From Patiria miniata (taxonomy: Eukaryota; Echinodermata; Asteroidea; Valvatida; Asterinidae), in assembly GCF_015706575.1 (NCBI RefSeq), contig NW_024037062.1, forward strand, positions 3,096,811 through 3,160,810: a stretch of 64,000 nt of DNA, written 5' to 3'. A program made the translations under genes and the position numbers. Position 1 is the first letter of the stretch. Each line of letters opens with the position of its first letter. Below, piece by piece: positions 21,853-33,696 of the stretch. Under the pieces are notes generated by a model. That model had not been told where the DNA came from, did no database searches, and saw only the letters and a program-made list of their open reading frames with translations.

Positions 21853-24800
21853 GTGACGTTTCTTGCTCTGTGGAGGGACCTCTCGGGATGGAAGATGGTC
21901 GCATACCGGATGAACGCATCACAGCTTCGTCTTTTTATCAAAACCGCGCTAGCCACGCCCCACCCAGGGCCAGACTGAATATTCAAGGTACGCATTTGTA
22001 TTTGAGACTAACCACGTTATACTTCGTACAGTCATTTAAAAGGAAAGACAGTTGTTTAACCCTAAAAGCGCCGGGCGGAATCCGCACCCCCCCCTCTCAA
22101 CTTTTCCGCGATAGCCTTGAAGAAAAAAAATTGCGACCCGAGATGTTCCAAAAACATTTAAAAAAATTCCGACGCAAACTGAATTTCTCCATGAACGCAG
22201 TGTACACAAAGCATTCGTGCATGAATAATTAATTTGCCATAATTCCAAAATCCTTTGACCTTTAGTCATGAAATTTCTTGGGTATGTCCATGGTAAGTTG
22301 TTCTTTGCATGTACTGAGTTTCAAAGTTTTTCGTCACTCGATGGCCGACATCTTAGCCCCCCCCCCCCGGCTGAGAGATGGCCAAAATATAAACCTGCAC
22401 CCGATTTCATCAAACTCTTCGTAACTCACAGCGCTGCGACGCGTCGTATCTCTACGATGCGTTGCAGCTGTGACTCGCCCTGCGATCCATTTCACAAAGC
22501 ACGTCGTAAGTTCGACGCGTCGTAGGTGTATTTATAGCACAACTTGATGACTGTTTTATGTCTTTAGTCAGCGTACAGTATATAGTCATCTGATATTCAA
22601 CAATCAGTCGTCGGATCTCCGCCCAAAATTTGTTAAAACGTCAAATAAAATGGCGGCCGTGTGATGCAATTTTAAAGGAAAACAAGCTCTCAGTGAACTG
22701 TTTAGCTACTTTGAAATTGAAACTTCAATATTCCAGGTTATTTCATAATTATTCAATGAATTTTCTATTTACAACTTTACACACACTGCCTCGGTATTAT
22801 AATCTCGTTTTTGTAATGATTAAGGCATAAAACTGGCTAAGAAAAGGACTCTTCTTATTTGGCGATGACCACTTGAATACAACGCATTCAACACATCGCA
22901 AGTTTCGCTTAATGGATGATACGACGCATCGCGAGTTGCGACGATGCGTCGCATCGTTTAGTTAAATCGGGTACTGGCCCTTTTAACTAAGGGGTATTAT
23001 TCGGCCTGAAATTCACGAAATTATTATGTTGTTAGGGTTGTTTCTTTATACTCTTTCAAATGTCTGAAAAGGAGACTAACCTAATGTCTTACCGTTCCTG
23101 AGAAAAGACGGATGAACAGTGGTTTACATCGCACGCGGTGGACTTTCGTGGCATACATATACGTATTTCCCGCCGTTTCCATTCAATGTACAGTACACGT
23201 CGTGTGTGCGTCACATAATACACACAACACCAACACATAATGTTGTTTCTTGCACGTCCGCATCATGCAATACACTGTGCCAGGCCGGATTCACAACTAG
23301 CCCTCAACAGCTCGATTTTTGAGACTCACAATTTTGACACCCAACATTAGTTGTTGCATGGTTCACGCAAGAATCACACAAAACCAACCAGTTGTAAATA
23401 AGGGAATAAATGTGTGTTTTGGGAGGTATTATAACACTCTGTTTAAGACCGGTTTGAGTCTGGATGGGTGATAATTACCCGAGGCAAAGCCGAGGGTAAT
23501 TATCGCCCATCCAGACTCAAACCGGTCTTATACAGAGTGTTTAATACCGACCGAACACACATTTATTCCCATTCACAAATACCTTTCGGTCCAAAAATAA
23601 AAAAAATGTCAAAAACTAGACGTTGCTAACCATTTTGTTCAACAATTTTACATCATGTTTTACGAAACACCCCTCTGACTTATATATGGAATGCCCCTCC
23701 ACAACTCGTTACCTTATAGGGACATTGGCATTGGCTTTCCATTTAATATAATTTCATTAAAATGCGTTTTGTAGCCCAATTGTGCGCATTCGCAATGTCC
23801 CTTCAGTTGCACGATTTACTGCTCGATTTGTGGTTGATTCGTAGTAACCTAATCCATTACGACTGTGCACTACAAGTAATGTGCGGACGTCAATGTTCGG
23901 ACAATATCGGCAAAATGTCATCAGGAAATTATATGGGTCACGGGTCCCTGCTGCGCATTGTGATGCTTGTAGCTATCGTACGTGTAACCAGCAATGCGGC
24001 CCCGAAGAGCCGACGATACCATGGGCGTCGCTGCAGGGGGGGGGGGGGGGGTTCAAACCCCCATTAGACATTTTTGTCGGTAAAATCATGGTGGTGTCGG
24101 CAAAAAAAAGTGAAGAATAGAGAAAGAAGGAAAAGAAAGAGAGAAGAAGAAATGTAAATAATAGACACCGTTGCTCAAAACCCTGCGAAGCTAACATCCG
24201 GTTCTGAATTCATTGGCAAACAAAAATTGTACATTGTGTCAAGTCTGTCATGTCGGCACGAGCTGCCGCGAGAGGTCGCTTCATATATGGCGGTTGAATG
24301 CTACGGCTAAGTGACAACTCAAAACCATGGATCAAGCTAAAGCTAAAGAAGGCAAAACTCGAAAGAGTGTCGAGCTTCAGTTTGATGTAATGTTTGTGAT
24401 GTAATACATCAACTTTGATGACCCCCCCCCCCCCCATCTCCCTAAACACGAGTCAGTGCATTAAAAAAGTCAGGGGAAAGTGGCCAGGAAATGCTTCAGA
24501 TTGCACCACAGAGCATAAAATCCAGACCTTTTAGGCTGGCCCCGGACCCTACGTACACATAAAAAAGTCAGGGGAAAGTGGCTAGGAAATGTTTCAGATT
24601 GCACCACAGAGCACAAAATCCAGAACTTTTAGGTGGGCCCCGGACCCCACGCCTTCAGGGCTTCGCGCTCCCCGCTCGCATATAACAGAAATTCACTTTA
24701 GGATTTAAGGTATATTCCATCATTTGTAATTTGTGCATTTTGTTCGTTTGAAGCAACAAAAGTGCTCAAAATCTAAAGAAGGGTGATGAAGTTTCAGCTC

Positions 24801-27800
24801 AGCTGTATATTTCGAGAAAAACAGCATTCTAGGATCTCGATTTCAAATCAAAAGTTGCTGAATCATGTTTTGAATGGGCCTGAATTCAGCGTCCAGCGAG
24901 ACACGTTTTCACTGAGCCGATTGCAGCTACGCGAAGTCGCGCACTGATCCGACGAATTATCCGGCTCGTTAGTAAAAACGTCATACACGCGCACGCACCA
25001 CTGATTACTAGCGCCCATTGGCTGCAAACGCTCGAGCTGCGTTAACTTCCGGTTCCAAACGGTGCAGAAAGTGCTGGAGGTGACGTCACACTAACGAACC
25101 GGATAGCAACCGCGTGCGCGTGTGCATCGTGTCAACGCTTGCGCGCGCTTCGCTGATTAAAAAAACGAACTACTACGGACATTTCTAACGGTGCTTCTTA
25201 AAACGCACCGTTGGAAGGGCATTCCTTCGTTGATTTCTTCAAAATGACAGCTTGGCAGAAAGAATAATTTCACAGGGAGTTTAGTCCCCTTGCTATCTTT
25301 CAACCAAGTATGTTTTTTCAACAATAATTAAGTCAGTCACTTTTTGGATAGCTGCAAATGATGGACTATAGCTTTAAAGAACCCCCCCCGGCTGGGATCA
25401 GGGATCGGGCCTGCACAAGGCATGCCTACGTGGGCGTGTACACGCCAGCAGCGTATCCAGCTTTTGATGTCGGGGGGGGGGGGGGGGGGCGGGGGGCAAC
25501 TGCACATCAGCGCCGAAATGTAGACATGTTTTTTTTCTTCGGACACTTGCCCTCCGTAAAATCAAAAAGCGGGGGGGGGGGGGGGGGGGGGGTCTGGTTT
25601 CCATCTTCCAAATGGGGGCATTCTTCAAAACTGACCATTATTATGCATACTACATATCAAATGAAGATTTTCACGGCTCATTTTAATGGTTGTTGAATGG
25701 GTTTTCTTTAAGCCAAAAAAAGTCTCCGGTTTCTGGTATGGAGCTTGCCCAAAAAGTGGTGCGGCGATATTATGGGAGACCAGAGAGGCCACATAAAGCT
25801 TATTCTCGATCATAACCCCATCTAAAAACACGTTAAAATTGTGCAGCAGCAGGATTCCTGTCAAACCAGTGAGTTTGGCGGTTTTGAGACATCATCTTTC
25901 ATTGAATTTTTTTTTTCATTTTGCCGACGCGCATGGCTACGGCGACGCGCGCGCATACCAGAAACCGGAGACTTTTTTTTGGCCTTAGTGGGATTGATGT
26001 CAGAGGAACTCTATAAACATAACTGAAAATTAATTCCATTCAGAGTAATCAACATAATAAACCATTATAGTACATGATGTGGGGGAATTAGAAATGGATT
26101 TAATTAAGGGGTCTTTTGGGCGGAAATTATCAATTATTTTGTGTGAAGGTCCGTCGGCAAATTTCATGACACCACCCCCCCCCCCTTTTTCAAAATGGTC
26201 TAGCGACGCCCGTGGACGATACGCTAGTGAACTTAGTCGTCTAGCGTTGGGTCAGACAAAGATTATTGGCGAAGATCATTGTTAAACATACCTCGAAGTC
26301 CAAATTTGAGCCAGATTCCTGCAATATGGCTAAATCGTTGAATGCAGTAAGAAATCTTAGGTTTTTTGTTGTTGTACAGGATACGCTGCAGGGTGGCGTA
26401 ACGATGACAGCACTGGTAATATCAGTCCATGGATACAGGTTGACTTCGTTGGCACAGTCACCATCACTGGTCTGATCACCCAGGGGCGCGCAGATAACAA
26501 CCAAAGGGTGACGGAGTACCGAGTGACGTACAGCGAGGACGGTCAGTCCTGGCATTACGTGACTGATGCAGACGGCACACCAATGAAGGTATATAGTCAG
26601 GTTGCATACGGTTGGAATCGTGACCGACTGGTCCCAAGCACCAAACTCAGCAGATAGATTCTTATAGCCCTAGTGAAGATATTTAGAAGGGGTGCTCACC
26701 CGAAATTCTTTTGGGAAGAGTGCCTAATTTGCATATTAAAGCGTTAATGAGTGCAACTTTAGAGTATAAAAGTAGCCATTTAGGATCGTTACAATGTCCT
26801 CATATTATTATCCAGTCAGTCTTAAATGCTTTAGCAAATGTTATTGAATAAGGATGTGTAAGTGAAATCCCCAAAATACACTTTTCAAAAAATTAAATAA
26901 AAATACTTTTCAAAAAATTAAAAGTGGGAAAAATATATTACACTGTAGGTATCAAGGGCGGATCCAGAGGGGGAGGGGGGGGGGGAGGACAAAGGGGGCC
27001 ATGGCCCCCCCCCCAAACGAAACCATTTTTTAAATATTTTTTTATGTGACATCGCAATAAAGGCAGGCAATGAGTACACCACCATCTTTTCCTCAAAAAA
27101 AACATTGGTTAAAGTGGTCAGAAATTGCCTCAGATCGCACCACAGAGCATCTAGAATCCAAAAATGTTTCGAGGCCCTTAAGCGGGCCCCGAACCCCACG
27201 TCGTAATTTTTTTGTCCCACTTTTTTGGGGGACCAAAATTTTTGTGGACCCCCCCCAAAATTGTGATCTGGATCCGCCCTTGGTAGGGATTAACGATTTA
27301 TGTAAATTAGGCACCCTTCCCTTCTTAACTTTTTACTCTAGGGCTATAACAATCTATATGCCAAATTTGGTGGTTTGAACCAGTCGGTCTTTATGACTAA
27401 TTGAAATGTTTAAAGATATCAAAATGTCAAAAGTTGTTTTGCTGACTATGTTACGACATAATCAGTAGCGTATCCAGCTCATGATGTGGGTGTGTGTGGG
27501 GGGGGAGGGGGGAGGGGGGAGGGGGGAACCGCACATCCACGGAGAAATGTAGACATGGTTTTTTTTCTTCCGACACTTGGCCTCCGTAAAATCAAAAAGT
27601 GGTGGGGAGGGCCATCTTCCAAATGAGGGCGCTCTTCAAAACCTTTATTATGCATACTGGAAAATATGTGCCGATTTTCACAGCGCATTGTAATGCCTTT
27701 TTTTTTAAGCTGGTTTCCTTTTTTGGGGTTGATGTCAGAACTCTCTAAACATTTATGGAAATACTTACTGAGCAAATTTTTTTTCAAAAATTCCTCGGGG

Positions 27801-30800
27801 GGGGGGGCACGGTGCCCCTGCCCCCCCCCCCCCCCCTCCTCTGGATATGCCACTGGACATAATGAATCCATTCGAATGTCAACAACCTGAACACACCATT
27901 CTTCTTTTTTGAACAGTTCCCTGGTAACAAGGACAGGAACACCCTGGTAACTACGCTGTAGCGTTCACTTTAAGTTACCCTGCACTGCGCCTTTAACGCA
28001 TCTTGTATATATGTTTAGTTCAGAGGTCAACCTTCACGCATTCAGTTTCGTTTCGTTATCGTTCGTCTATGCTATTTTCTGTCACACACGCAATATTTAC
28101 AGTGCTTTTCCTATAATTTCGCTTGGAAGTTACAAGCTAGAATCAACGCTATTCTTTACATGATTTATTAAACATCGGCAGAGCTATTCCAGTGAGCAAT
28201 CCAAGTTTCTCTCGTGGATTTTTGTGAGTGATTATTGACCGAACTTTGTGAGCGTTTTCACCACGTGAGTTGAAACCAACTCGCCCCGCATTCACGGCGC
28301 GGGCAGTCGCCCCGTTCGCGTTGCGTTGTGCATGGACTCGGCCCAGTTTTGGCTGTTTACATACTGCAACTTGGTGAGTCACTTAACTTGCAATAAACTC
28401 GGGAGTTAAAGTAGGACAGTACAACTAATTCCTACATTGGTGACCCAGACCTGAGCCGAACAACATGGAAACCAAATCTGACTCTGATCATGCTGATTCC
28501 AAACCGGGCACATCCAAAGGTGCTACTGCTAGTTCATCTCCATCTGCACCCACAACATCAGCTGCAGTGACTTTGAAGTTGCCTCCATTTTGGCCCAGTG
28601 ACCCTGCCCTTTGGTTTGCGCAAGTGGAAGCGCAATTTCTAACCCGTAACATCACTCAGCAACACACCAAGTTCGCATACGTGGTTGGTTCCTTGCAGCC
28701 AGAGTTTGCAACTGAAGTGAGGGACATCCTCATTTCACCCCCTGAGCATAATGCCTACGACAGCCTGAAGACCGCCCTCATCCGTCGAACCTCCGTATCA
28801 GAGCAGAAAAGACTGCACCAGTTGCTAATATCGGAGGAGCTGGGGGACCGCAAGCCTTCACAATTACTACGTCGTATGCGGCAGTTGTTAGGAGACAACA
28901 CACTCGAAGAAAACATCCTGAAACAACTGTTTCTTCAGAGATTATCGACCAACGCCCAACTAATCCTGGCATCAACATCTCAAACGACACCCATTGAGCA
29001 ACTCGCAGAACTTGCAGACAAGATTGTTGAAGTTTCTGTCTCGCCTACTGTACATGTCGGGGCAGTTTCATCCAGCCAGCCTGGCAGTTCGTCGCCTCCA
29101 ACAACCATGCCAAGTTCAGATATGCTCACACTACAAGCCAAAGTTGACCAGCTAACCCAACAAGTCAGCGCTCTCACATGCCAACTCTCCGGTCAGCCCC
29201 GTGGGAGATCGAGGAAGCGTGACACAACCCCACCCAATCGACGCCCATCTCGCAGTCGCAGCCCATCACACTCTGGCACTGACTGCTGGTATCACTGGCG
29301 ATTCGGCGCTGATGCCAGAAGGTGTGTGTCCCCATGCAGCTTCAAACCCCGTCAACAACAGGGAAACTCCGATGCCAGCGACTAAAGGCGACGAGTCTCC
29401 CTGGCACCGACACCAATAGTCGCCTATTCTTCATCACTGAACGCAAGACAGGGGCCCGGTTCCTGGTAGATACGGGAGCGGAAGTGAGCGTTTGGCCTCC
29501 ATCGGCTGCAGATAAACGTCATGCCCAGTCTTCATCTATCAATCTTCAGGCGGTGAACAAATCTCCCATCAACACATATGGTGAGAAGTCACTCACTTTG
29601 GATGTCGGGTTGCGTCGAGTCTTCCGTTGGGTGTTCATTATCGCGGACCTGCCGAACCCAATAATTGGAGCAGATTTTCTCCAACACTTCGGACTGCTAG
29701 TCGACGTTCAGCGTCGCAAACTCATCGACTCCACTACAAGCCTCACCGTAGGTGGAATCGGTTCAGATGCCATTCCCATCAGTCCAACCGTTGCCAAGCT
29801 GAGTGAGTCGCCCTATGATGTGATCCTTGAACAATTTCCAGAACTGACACGTCCGACTTACACTGCCAAGGACGTTAAGCACTCTATAACGCATCACATT
29901 GTGACTAAGGGTCCCCCAGTGTCAGCTCGCCCAAGACGCCTGGCTCCCGACAAGTTCATCACGGCGAAAGACGAGTTCAATCATATGCTTGATCTCGGCA
30001 TCATTGAAGCTTCGGACGGTGCATGGTCGTCGCCTTTACATATGGTGGCCAAGAAGTCAGGTGACTGGAGGCCGTGCGGAGACTACCGTGCCCTCAACCG
30101 TGTTACAGTACCCGACCGCTATCCGATTCCCCATCTGCATGACTTTACAGCCAATCTGGAGGGTAAACGCGTGTTCTCAAAGATCGACTTAGTACGCGCT
30201 TACCACCAAATTCCGGTCCATACTGACGACATCCACAAGACCGCCATCACAACACCTTTCGGTCTGTTCCACTTCCTTCGCATGCCTTTCGGCCTGCGGA
30301 ATGCCGCTCAGACTTTCCAACGATTCATCGACATGGTTACGCGAGACTTACCTTTCGTGTACGCCTACATCGATGACATCCTGGTCGCGAGTGAGACAGA
30401 GGAGGACCATCTTGAGTACTTGCGTCTTCTCTTCAGCAGACTTTCCGAATATGGCATTATCATCAACCCATCCAAATGCCAGTTCGGGGTTCCCACCCTC
30501 GATTTCCTGGGACACAGAATCGACGCTGATGGTATCCGTCCCATGAGAGACAGAGTCAACGCGATTGCAGAGTTCCCTCAGCCTACCTCCACCCGTCAAC
30601 TGCGCAGATTTTTGGGACTGGTAAACTTTTACCGTCGTTTCGTGCCAAACTGCGCAAGCGTGATCGCCTCGCTGACAGACCAGCTGCGAAAAAGACCCAA
30701 CCAGTCACGCAAATCAACCAAACTGAATTGGACACCCGAATGCCAGACAGCGTTCCTGCAGATCAAGCAATCACTCGCTGACACCACACTTCTCGCTCAC

Positions 30801-33193
30801 CCTTCTTCGGTACTACCAACTGCCATGATGGTGGAAGCCTCGGACACGGCAGTTGGCGGTGTGCTTCAGCAACTTTCCGAAGGAGTATGGCACCCCCTGG
30901 CCTTCTTCTCTCAGCGTCTTAAACCTGCAGAGAGTCGCTATAGCACCTTCGGGCGCGAACTTCTGGCCATGTACTTGTCAGTCAGACACTTTCGACACTT
31001 CATCGAAGGACGAGAATTCTGCATTTACACTGACCACAAACCGTTGGTGTATGCTCTCAACTCCAAACCTGACCGGCATTCACCTAGAGAAGTTCGTCAC
31101 CTGGACTATGTATCTCAGTTTACATCCGACATTCGTCACATCAAGGGCACAGAGAACGTTGTAGCGGATGCGCTTTCCCGATCTCACATCAGTGCCTTGA
31201 CAACATCAACCCAGATTGACTTCGAGCAGATGGCCATGGATCAGACACACGACCAGGAACTACACAGAATCCTGGAATCACCCACATCCCTGGACCTCAA
31301 GCAAGTTCCGATACCGAACTCAAATACATCCATCTGGTGCGACGTGTCGACAAGTCATGAACGCCCTTTCGTACCCCAAAACCACAGACGGAGTGTGTTC
31401 GATTCCTTGCACAATCTGTCTCACCCTGGCATTCGAGCAACACTGAAACTGGTTGGTTCACGCTACGTCTGGCCACGCATGAACTCAGACATCAGAGCAT
31501 GGGCCAAGGCCTGCGTCAAGTGCCAGAAGTCCAAGGTCCACAGCCACACCAAGACTCTGTTTGGAACCTTCGCATCTCCAGATGCACGTTTCGATCATGT
31601 GCACATAGACATCGTGGGACCACTCCCCCCTTCCCAGGGATATTGCTATCTACTCACATGCGTTGACAGGTTTACACGCTGGCCAGAAGCAATACCTATA
31701 CCCGACTGCACCGCTGAAACAGTCGCCAAGGCCTTTGTGAACAGATGGGTCTCCACCTTTGGTGCTCCGTCTACGATAACCACAGACCGCGGACGACAGT
31801 TTGAGTCGGCCCTGTTCCACGCTTTGATGGTTCTCCTAGGTACCAGACGCACGCGAACAACATCGTACCACCCCATAGCAAACGGTATGGTCGAACGCCT
31901 GCATAGACAGCTCAAAGCCTCTCTCAAATCGAGTACTAACCCTCAACGTTGGACCGAAGCATTACCACTCATCCTCCTCGGGATCCGCACGGTGGTAAAG
32001 CAGGATCTTGGTTGCTCCACCGCCGAATTGGTGTTTGGCACCACCCTGAGACTTCCAGGACAGTTTGTTGCACCCCCCAACGATACTGGTAATCTCGCCG
32101 ACCCTGCAGACTATGTTCACAGACTGCGACACACGATGCAGCACATCAGACCCACACCGCCTCGGTCGCGAGACAGAACTGCACAAATTCACAAGGATTT
32201 GATGTTGTGCAAGCATGTATTTGTCCGTTGCGATCATGTGCAGAAACCCCTCCAAACACCCTACAAAGGTCCATACCGAGTACTCAGCCGGACAGACAAG
32301 TACTTCACACTCGACCTGGATGGAAGGCAGGACACAGTCAGCTTAGATCGGTTGAAAGTTGCTTACCTCGATACAGATACCACCCCTTCCCAGCCATCTA
32401 CCCTAGAGCTTAAGCGTGTACAGCCATCTCCTGCCATCCCTACGCACACGGTTGATGACCAACACACAGCAACACCAGCAGCTCAACGGCACTCGCGTTC
32501 TGGCCGGCATGTTCATTGGCCATCCAAGTACACAGACTTTGACTGTGGTTGATTTAACCTGAACACTTATCGCTCGCTTCAATACCATTTTGCGATCTAG
32601 AGGGGGGCTACTGTAGCGTTCACTTTAAGTTACCCTGCACTGCGCCTTTAACGCATCTTGTATATATGTTTAGTTCAGAGGTCAACCTTCACGCATTCAG
32701 TTTCGTTTCGTTATCGTTCGTCTATGCTATTTTCTGTCACACACGCAATATTTACAGTGCTTTTCCTATAATTTCGCTTGGAAGTTACAAGCTAGAATCA
32801 ACGCTATTCTTTACATGATTTATTAAACATCGGCAGAGCTATTCCAGTGAGCAATCCAAGTTTCTCTCGTGGATTTTTGTGAGTGATTATTGACCGAACT
32901 TTGTGAGCGTTTTCACCACGTGAGTTGAAACCAACTCGCCCCGCATTCACGGCGCGGGCAGTCGCCCCGTTCGCGTTGCGTTGTGCATGGACTCGGCCCA
33001 GTTTTGGCTGTTTACATACTGCAACTTGGTGAGTCACTTAACTTGCAATAAACTCGGGAGTTAAAGTAGGACAGTACAACTAATTCCTACAACGCGTTTC
33101 CCAGTTGCCTTGCGCACCAGAATCCTGCGCATTCACCCCGCTGCGTGGAACGTACAGTGCAGCATGAGGTTTGAAGTGATTGGCTGCTATTAG
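21853..33193 (+). CDS. F5/8 type C (discoidin) domain gene, 3' part, interrupted by an LTR element
   Basis: Three exons encode one F5/8C domain, the beta-sandwich that lets extracellular and secreted proteins bind membranes or glycans. Exon a is 21853-21987 (phase 1 in and out) and starts the domain: [25 protein letters not shown]. Exon b is 26380-26588: [39 protein letters not shown]. Exon c starts at 27917 ([13 protein letters not shown]) and resumes at 33096 ([32 protein letters not shown]), with stop TAG at 33191-33193. The coding lengths and phases agree (135, 209, 40+98). The two pieces of exon c are separated by a Ty3-type element flanked by ACGC. Earlier exons are not identified. AATAAA lies at 33576. 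As sequenced, this allele cannot make an uninterrupted domain. Confidence 0.9.
22056..22385 (+). repeat. Dispersed repeat starting TTAACCCTAAAA (copy 1 of 3)
   Basis: Shares with 48698-49116 and, inverted, 41740-42140 the order TTAACCCTAAAAG, CCGCGATAGC, AATAATTAATT, CATGAAATTTCTTGGGTATG and GATGGCCGA, ending in a C run and GGCTGAGA. It lies inside the first visible intron of the F5/8C gene. Confidence 0.8.
22397..22974. mobile_element. MITE with CCCGATTT ends and ACGACGCATCG words
   Basis: The left part CCCGATTTCATCAAACTCTTCG and the right part ending TAAATCGGGTAC are inverted matches. Each arm is followed by clusters of CGACGCGTCG or GACGATGCGTCGC words. About 580 bp, AT-rich inside, non-coding. 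The exact ends are uncertain. Confidence 0.6.
23394..23583. repeat. Long hairpin with loop CGAGGCAAAGCCGAG
   Basis: Arms of roughly 85 bases pair almost perfectly (GGGAATAAATGTGTGTT ... AACACACATTTATTCCC, and GACCGGTTTGAGTCTGGATG ... its complement), closing on a 15-base loop at 23480-23494 that is a direct repeat of CCGAGG around AAAG. It lies in an intron of the F5/8C gene. The same loop with unrelated arms occurs at 49215-49372. Confidence 0.9.
25449..26025. mobile_element. Nested MITE of the CAGYAGCGTATCCAG family
   Basis: The left end CAGCAGCGTATCCAGC and the body (ATGTAGACATG, CTCCGTAAAATCAAAAAG, TTGATGTCAGA) match the complete family member at 27463-27855. The right end is lost. A smaller MITE at 25712-25983 splits it. 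Confidence 0.7.
25712..25983. mobile_element. 272 bp MITE with GCCAAAAAAAGTCTCCGG ends
   Basis: Inverted ends of about 28 bases (GCCAAAAAAAGTCTCCGGTT at left, the complement at right) enclose AT-rich DNA. The related uninterrupted sequence at 27700-27725 lacks it, which supports insertion. The target duplication is short and unclear. Confidence 0.75.
26953..27282. mobile_element. 330 bp hAT MITE with CAAGGGCGGATCCAG ends
   Basis: Starts CAAGGGCGGATCCAGAGG and ends CTGGATCCGCCCTTG, flanked by GTAGGTAT (26945-26952) and GTAGGGAT (27283-27290), an 8-base target duplication with one change. It contains G and C runs and the family block GCCTCAGATCGCACCACAGA. It is the best-preserved member of the family also seen at 2952 and 11399, and lies in the last intron of the F5/8C gene. 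Confidence 0.9.
27463..27855. mobile_element. 393 bp hAT MITE with CAGTAGCGTATCCAG ends
   Basis: Ends CAGTAGCGTATCCAGC and CTGGATATGCCACTG are flanked by a perfect 8-base duplication GACATAAT (27455-27462, 27856-27863). Non-coding, with G and C runs. It lies just before exon c of the F5/8C gene. Confidence 0.92.
27957..28436 (+). repeat. 5' LTR
   Basis: 480 bp, ends TGTAG...CTACA, followed at once by the primer-binding site. AATAAA occurs near its 3' end (28392). Indistinguishable by eye from the 3' LTR. Confidence 0.95.
28465..29385 (+). CDS. Gag of the Ty3-type element
   Basis: The frame has 306 codons. A Ser/Thr/Ala-rich start is followed by the capsid-like region (residues about 35-190: [29 protein letters not shown]), a variable linker, a basic Arg/Ser tract and a C-x2-H-x9-C-x3-C motif near residues 274-291 (CWYH ... 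CVSPC). That Cys-His-Cys-Cys form, rather than the usual CCHC knuckle, is a trait reported for the CsRn1 clade. The 3' end overlaps the pol frame by 64 bases. Confidence 0.9.
   Translation: METKSDSDHADSKPGTSKGATASSSPSAPTTSAAVTLKLPPFWPSDPALWFAQVEAQFLTRNITQQHTKFAYVVGSLQPEFATEVRDILISPPEHNAYDSLKTALIRRTSVSEQKRLHQLLISEELGDRKPSQLLRRMRQLLGDNTLEENILKQLFLQRLSTNAQLILASTSQTTPIEQLAELADKIVEVSVSPTVHVGAVSSSQPGSSSPPTTMPSSDMLTLQAKVDQLTQQVSALTCQLSGQPRGRSRKRDTTPPNRRPSRSRSPSHSGTDCWYHWRFGADARRCVSPCSFKPRQQQGNSDASD
29322..32552 (+). CDS. Pol of the Ty3-type element (PR-RT-RH-IN)
   Basis: The frame has 1076 codons in the -1 frame relative to gag; overlapping gag and pol frames expressed by frameshifting are usual in Ty3 kin. 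Domains in order: aspartic protease ([11 protein letters not shown] near residue 50), reverse transcriptase (FSKIDL, catalytic YIDDILVAS near 348), RNase H (YTDHKPL near 568), integrase zinc-binding region ([15 protein letters not shown], 697-735) and integrase core (HIDIVGP near 760, [10 protein letters not shown] near 820, [13 protein letters not shown] near 855). The length and order fit a complete polyprotein. Confidence 0.95.
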   Translation: MCVPMQLQTPSTTGKLRCQRLKATSLPGTDTNSRLFFITERKTGARFLVDTGAEVSVWPPSAADKRHAQSSSINLQAVNKSPINTYGEKSLTLDVGLRRVFRWVFIIADLPNPIIGADFLQHFGLLVDVQRRKLIDSTTSLTVGGIGSDAIPISPTVAKLSESPYDVILEQFPELTRPTYTAKDVKHSITHHIVTKGPPVSARPRRLAPDKFITAKDEFNHMLDLGIIEASDGAWSSPLHMVAKKSGDWRPCGDYRALNRVTVPDRYPIPHLHDFTANLEGKRVFSKIDLVRAYHQIPVHTDDIHKTAITTPFGLFHFLRMPFGLRNAAQTFQRFIDMVTRDLPFVYAYIDDILVASETEEDHLEYLRLLFSRLSEYGIIINPSKCQFGVPTLDFLGHRIDADGIRPMRDRVNAIAEFPQPTSTRQLRRFLGLVNFYRRFVPNCASVIASLTDQLRKRPNQSRKSTKLNWTPECQTAFLQIKQSLADTTLLAHPSSVLPTAMMVEASDTAVGGVLQQLSEGVWHPLAFFSQRLKPAESRYSTFGRELLAMYLSVRHFRHFIEGREFCIYTDHKPLVYALNSKPDRHSPREVRHLDYVSQFTSDIRHIKGTENVVADALSRSHISALTTSTQIDFEQMAMDQTHDQELHRILESPTSLDLKQVPIPNSNTSIWCDVSTSHERPFVPQNHRRSVFDSLHNLSHPGIRATLKLVGSRYVWPRMNSDIRAWAKACVKCQKSKVHSHTKTLFGTFASPDARFDHVHIDIVGPLPPSQGYCYLLTCVDRFTRWPEAIPIPDCTAETVAKAFVNRWVSTFGAPSTITTDRGRQFESALFHALMVLLGTRRTRTTSYHPIANGMVERLHRQLKASLKSSTNPQRWTEALPLILLGIRTVVKQDLGCSTAELVFGTTLRLPGQFVAPPNDTGNLADPADYVHRLRHTMQHIRPTPPRSRDRTAQIHKDLMLCKHVFVRCDHVQKPLQTPYKGPYRVLSRTDKYFTLDLDGRQDTVSLDRLKVAYLDTDTTPSQPSTLELKRVQPSPAIPTHTVDDQHTATPAAQRHSRSGRHVHWPSKYTDFDCG
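32612..33091 (+). repeat. 3' LTR
   Basis: 480 bp, preceded by a purine-rich tract (AGAGGGGGG at about 32600) and followed by the second ACGC of the target duplication. Confidence 0.95.
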
Positions 33194-33196
33194 TCA

Positions 33197-33690
33197 GACT
33201 CATTACATTGCCGACGAGTGAGTGAAATGATTTCAACGTCAAAAGGTAGCTCTGTCGTAGAACAAAACGAAAATATTCATGCTTGTAAATACCGGCTCTA
33301 CTCAAGAATTATACGGTAGTTTGAATGAAATTTGATGAATATTATTAGTTCTTTTTATTTTTTTTTCAAATTTGTGAATCTATATTACTGTTGCATTTAA
33401 AATGCATACTGGTTAATCGTTAGTCAGGGTGTACGTATAGATAATTAGCTGATTGGTAAGACTTAGAGTGATAACAAACCCTGGGAGTACACTTTAAAAA
33501 GAAAGGCAAATCTCCAGGGAAATCTGGACAGTCGTAGAGCAAGGTTGCTTTTTCCTGTGTACTTGAAGGACATAAAATAAATTTAGAACATGACAACGAA
33601 TAAAAGAAATGTTATGTACGAATTTAAGAAAGAAATATGCTCGTTATAAAAAATTAAGAATTATTATGTGTTAGTTGCTAGAAGGTACGG
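33197..33690. other. 3' flank of the F5/8C gene
   Basis: AT-rich and non-coding. It contains AATAAA at 33576-33581, the best candidate poly(A) signal for the F5/8C gene. Nothing else is recognised. Confidence 0.5.
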
Positions 33691-33696
33691 TGTGTC

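Larger units (their letters stand above)
24020..26214. mobile_element. hAT-type non-autonomous element with nested insertions
   Basis: Ends CATGGGCGTCGCTGCAG and CTAGCGACGCCCGTG are inverted matches flanked by a perfect 8-base duplication GACGATAC (24012-24019, 26215-26222). The interior is non-coding, with long G/C runs, a tandem pair of about 95 bp at 24462-24645 (CAGGGGAAAGTGGC, CCACAGAGCA, GGGCCCCGGACC), and two nested elements (from 25449 and at 25712-25983). It sits in the intron before exon b of the F5/8C gene. Confidence 0.88.
27957..33091 (+). mobile_element. Ty3/gypsy LTR retrotransposon, CsRn1-like, looks whole and very young
   Basis: Two 480 bp LTRs (27957-28436, 32612-33091) run from TGTAG to CTACA. 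By eye they are identical, which points to recent insertion. The target duplication is ACGC (27953-27956, 33092-33095). A primer-binding site (TGGTGACCCAGAC) follows the 5' LTR, and a purine tract precedes the 3' LTR. A gag frame and a long pol frame overlap. The Cys-His-Cys-Cys motif at the Gag end and a primer site resembling tRNA-Trp fit the CsRn1 clade. No break is apparent. It lies within the last coding exon of an F5/8C-domain gene, in the same orientation. Confidence 0.95.

Noticed and set aside
23762-24067. 101-codon frame between F5/8C exons
   Set aside because: It runs into the hAT element at 24020 and a G run, and has no family match.
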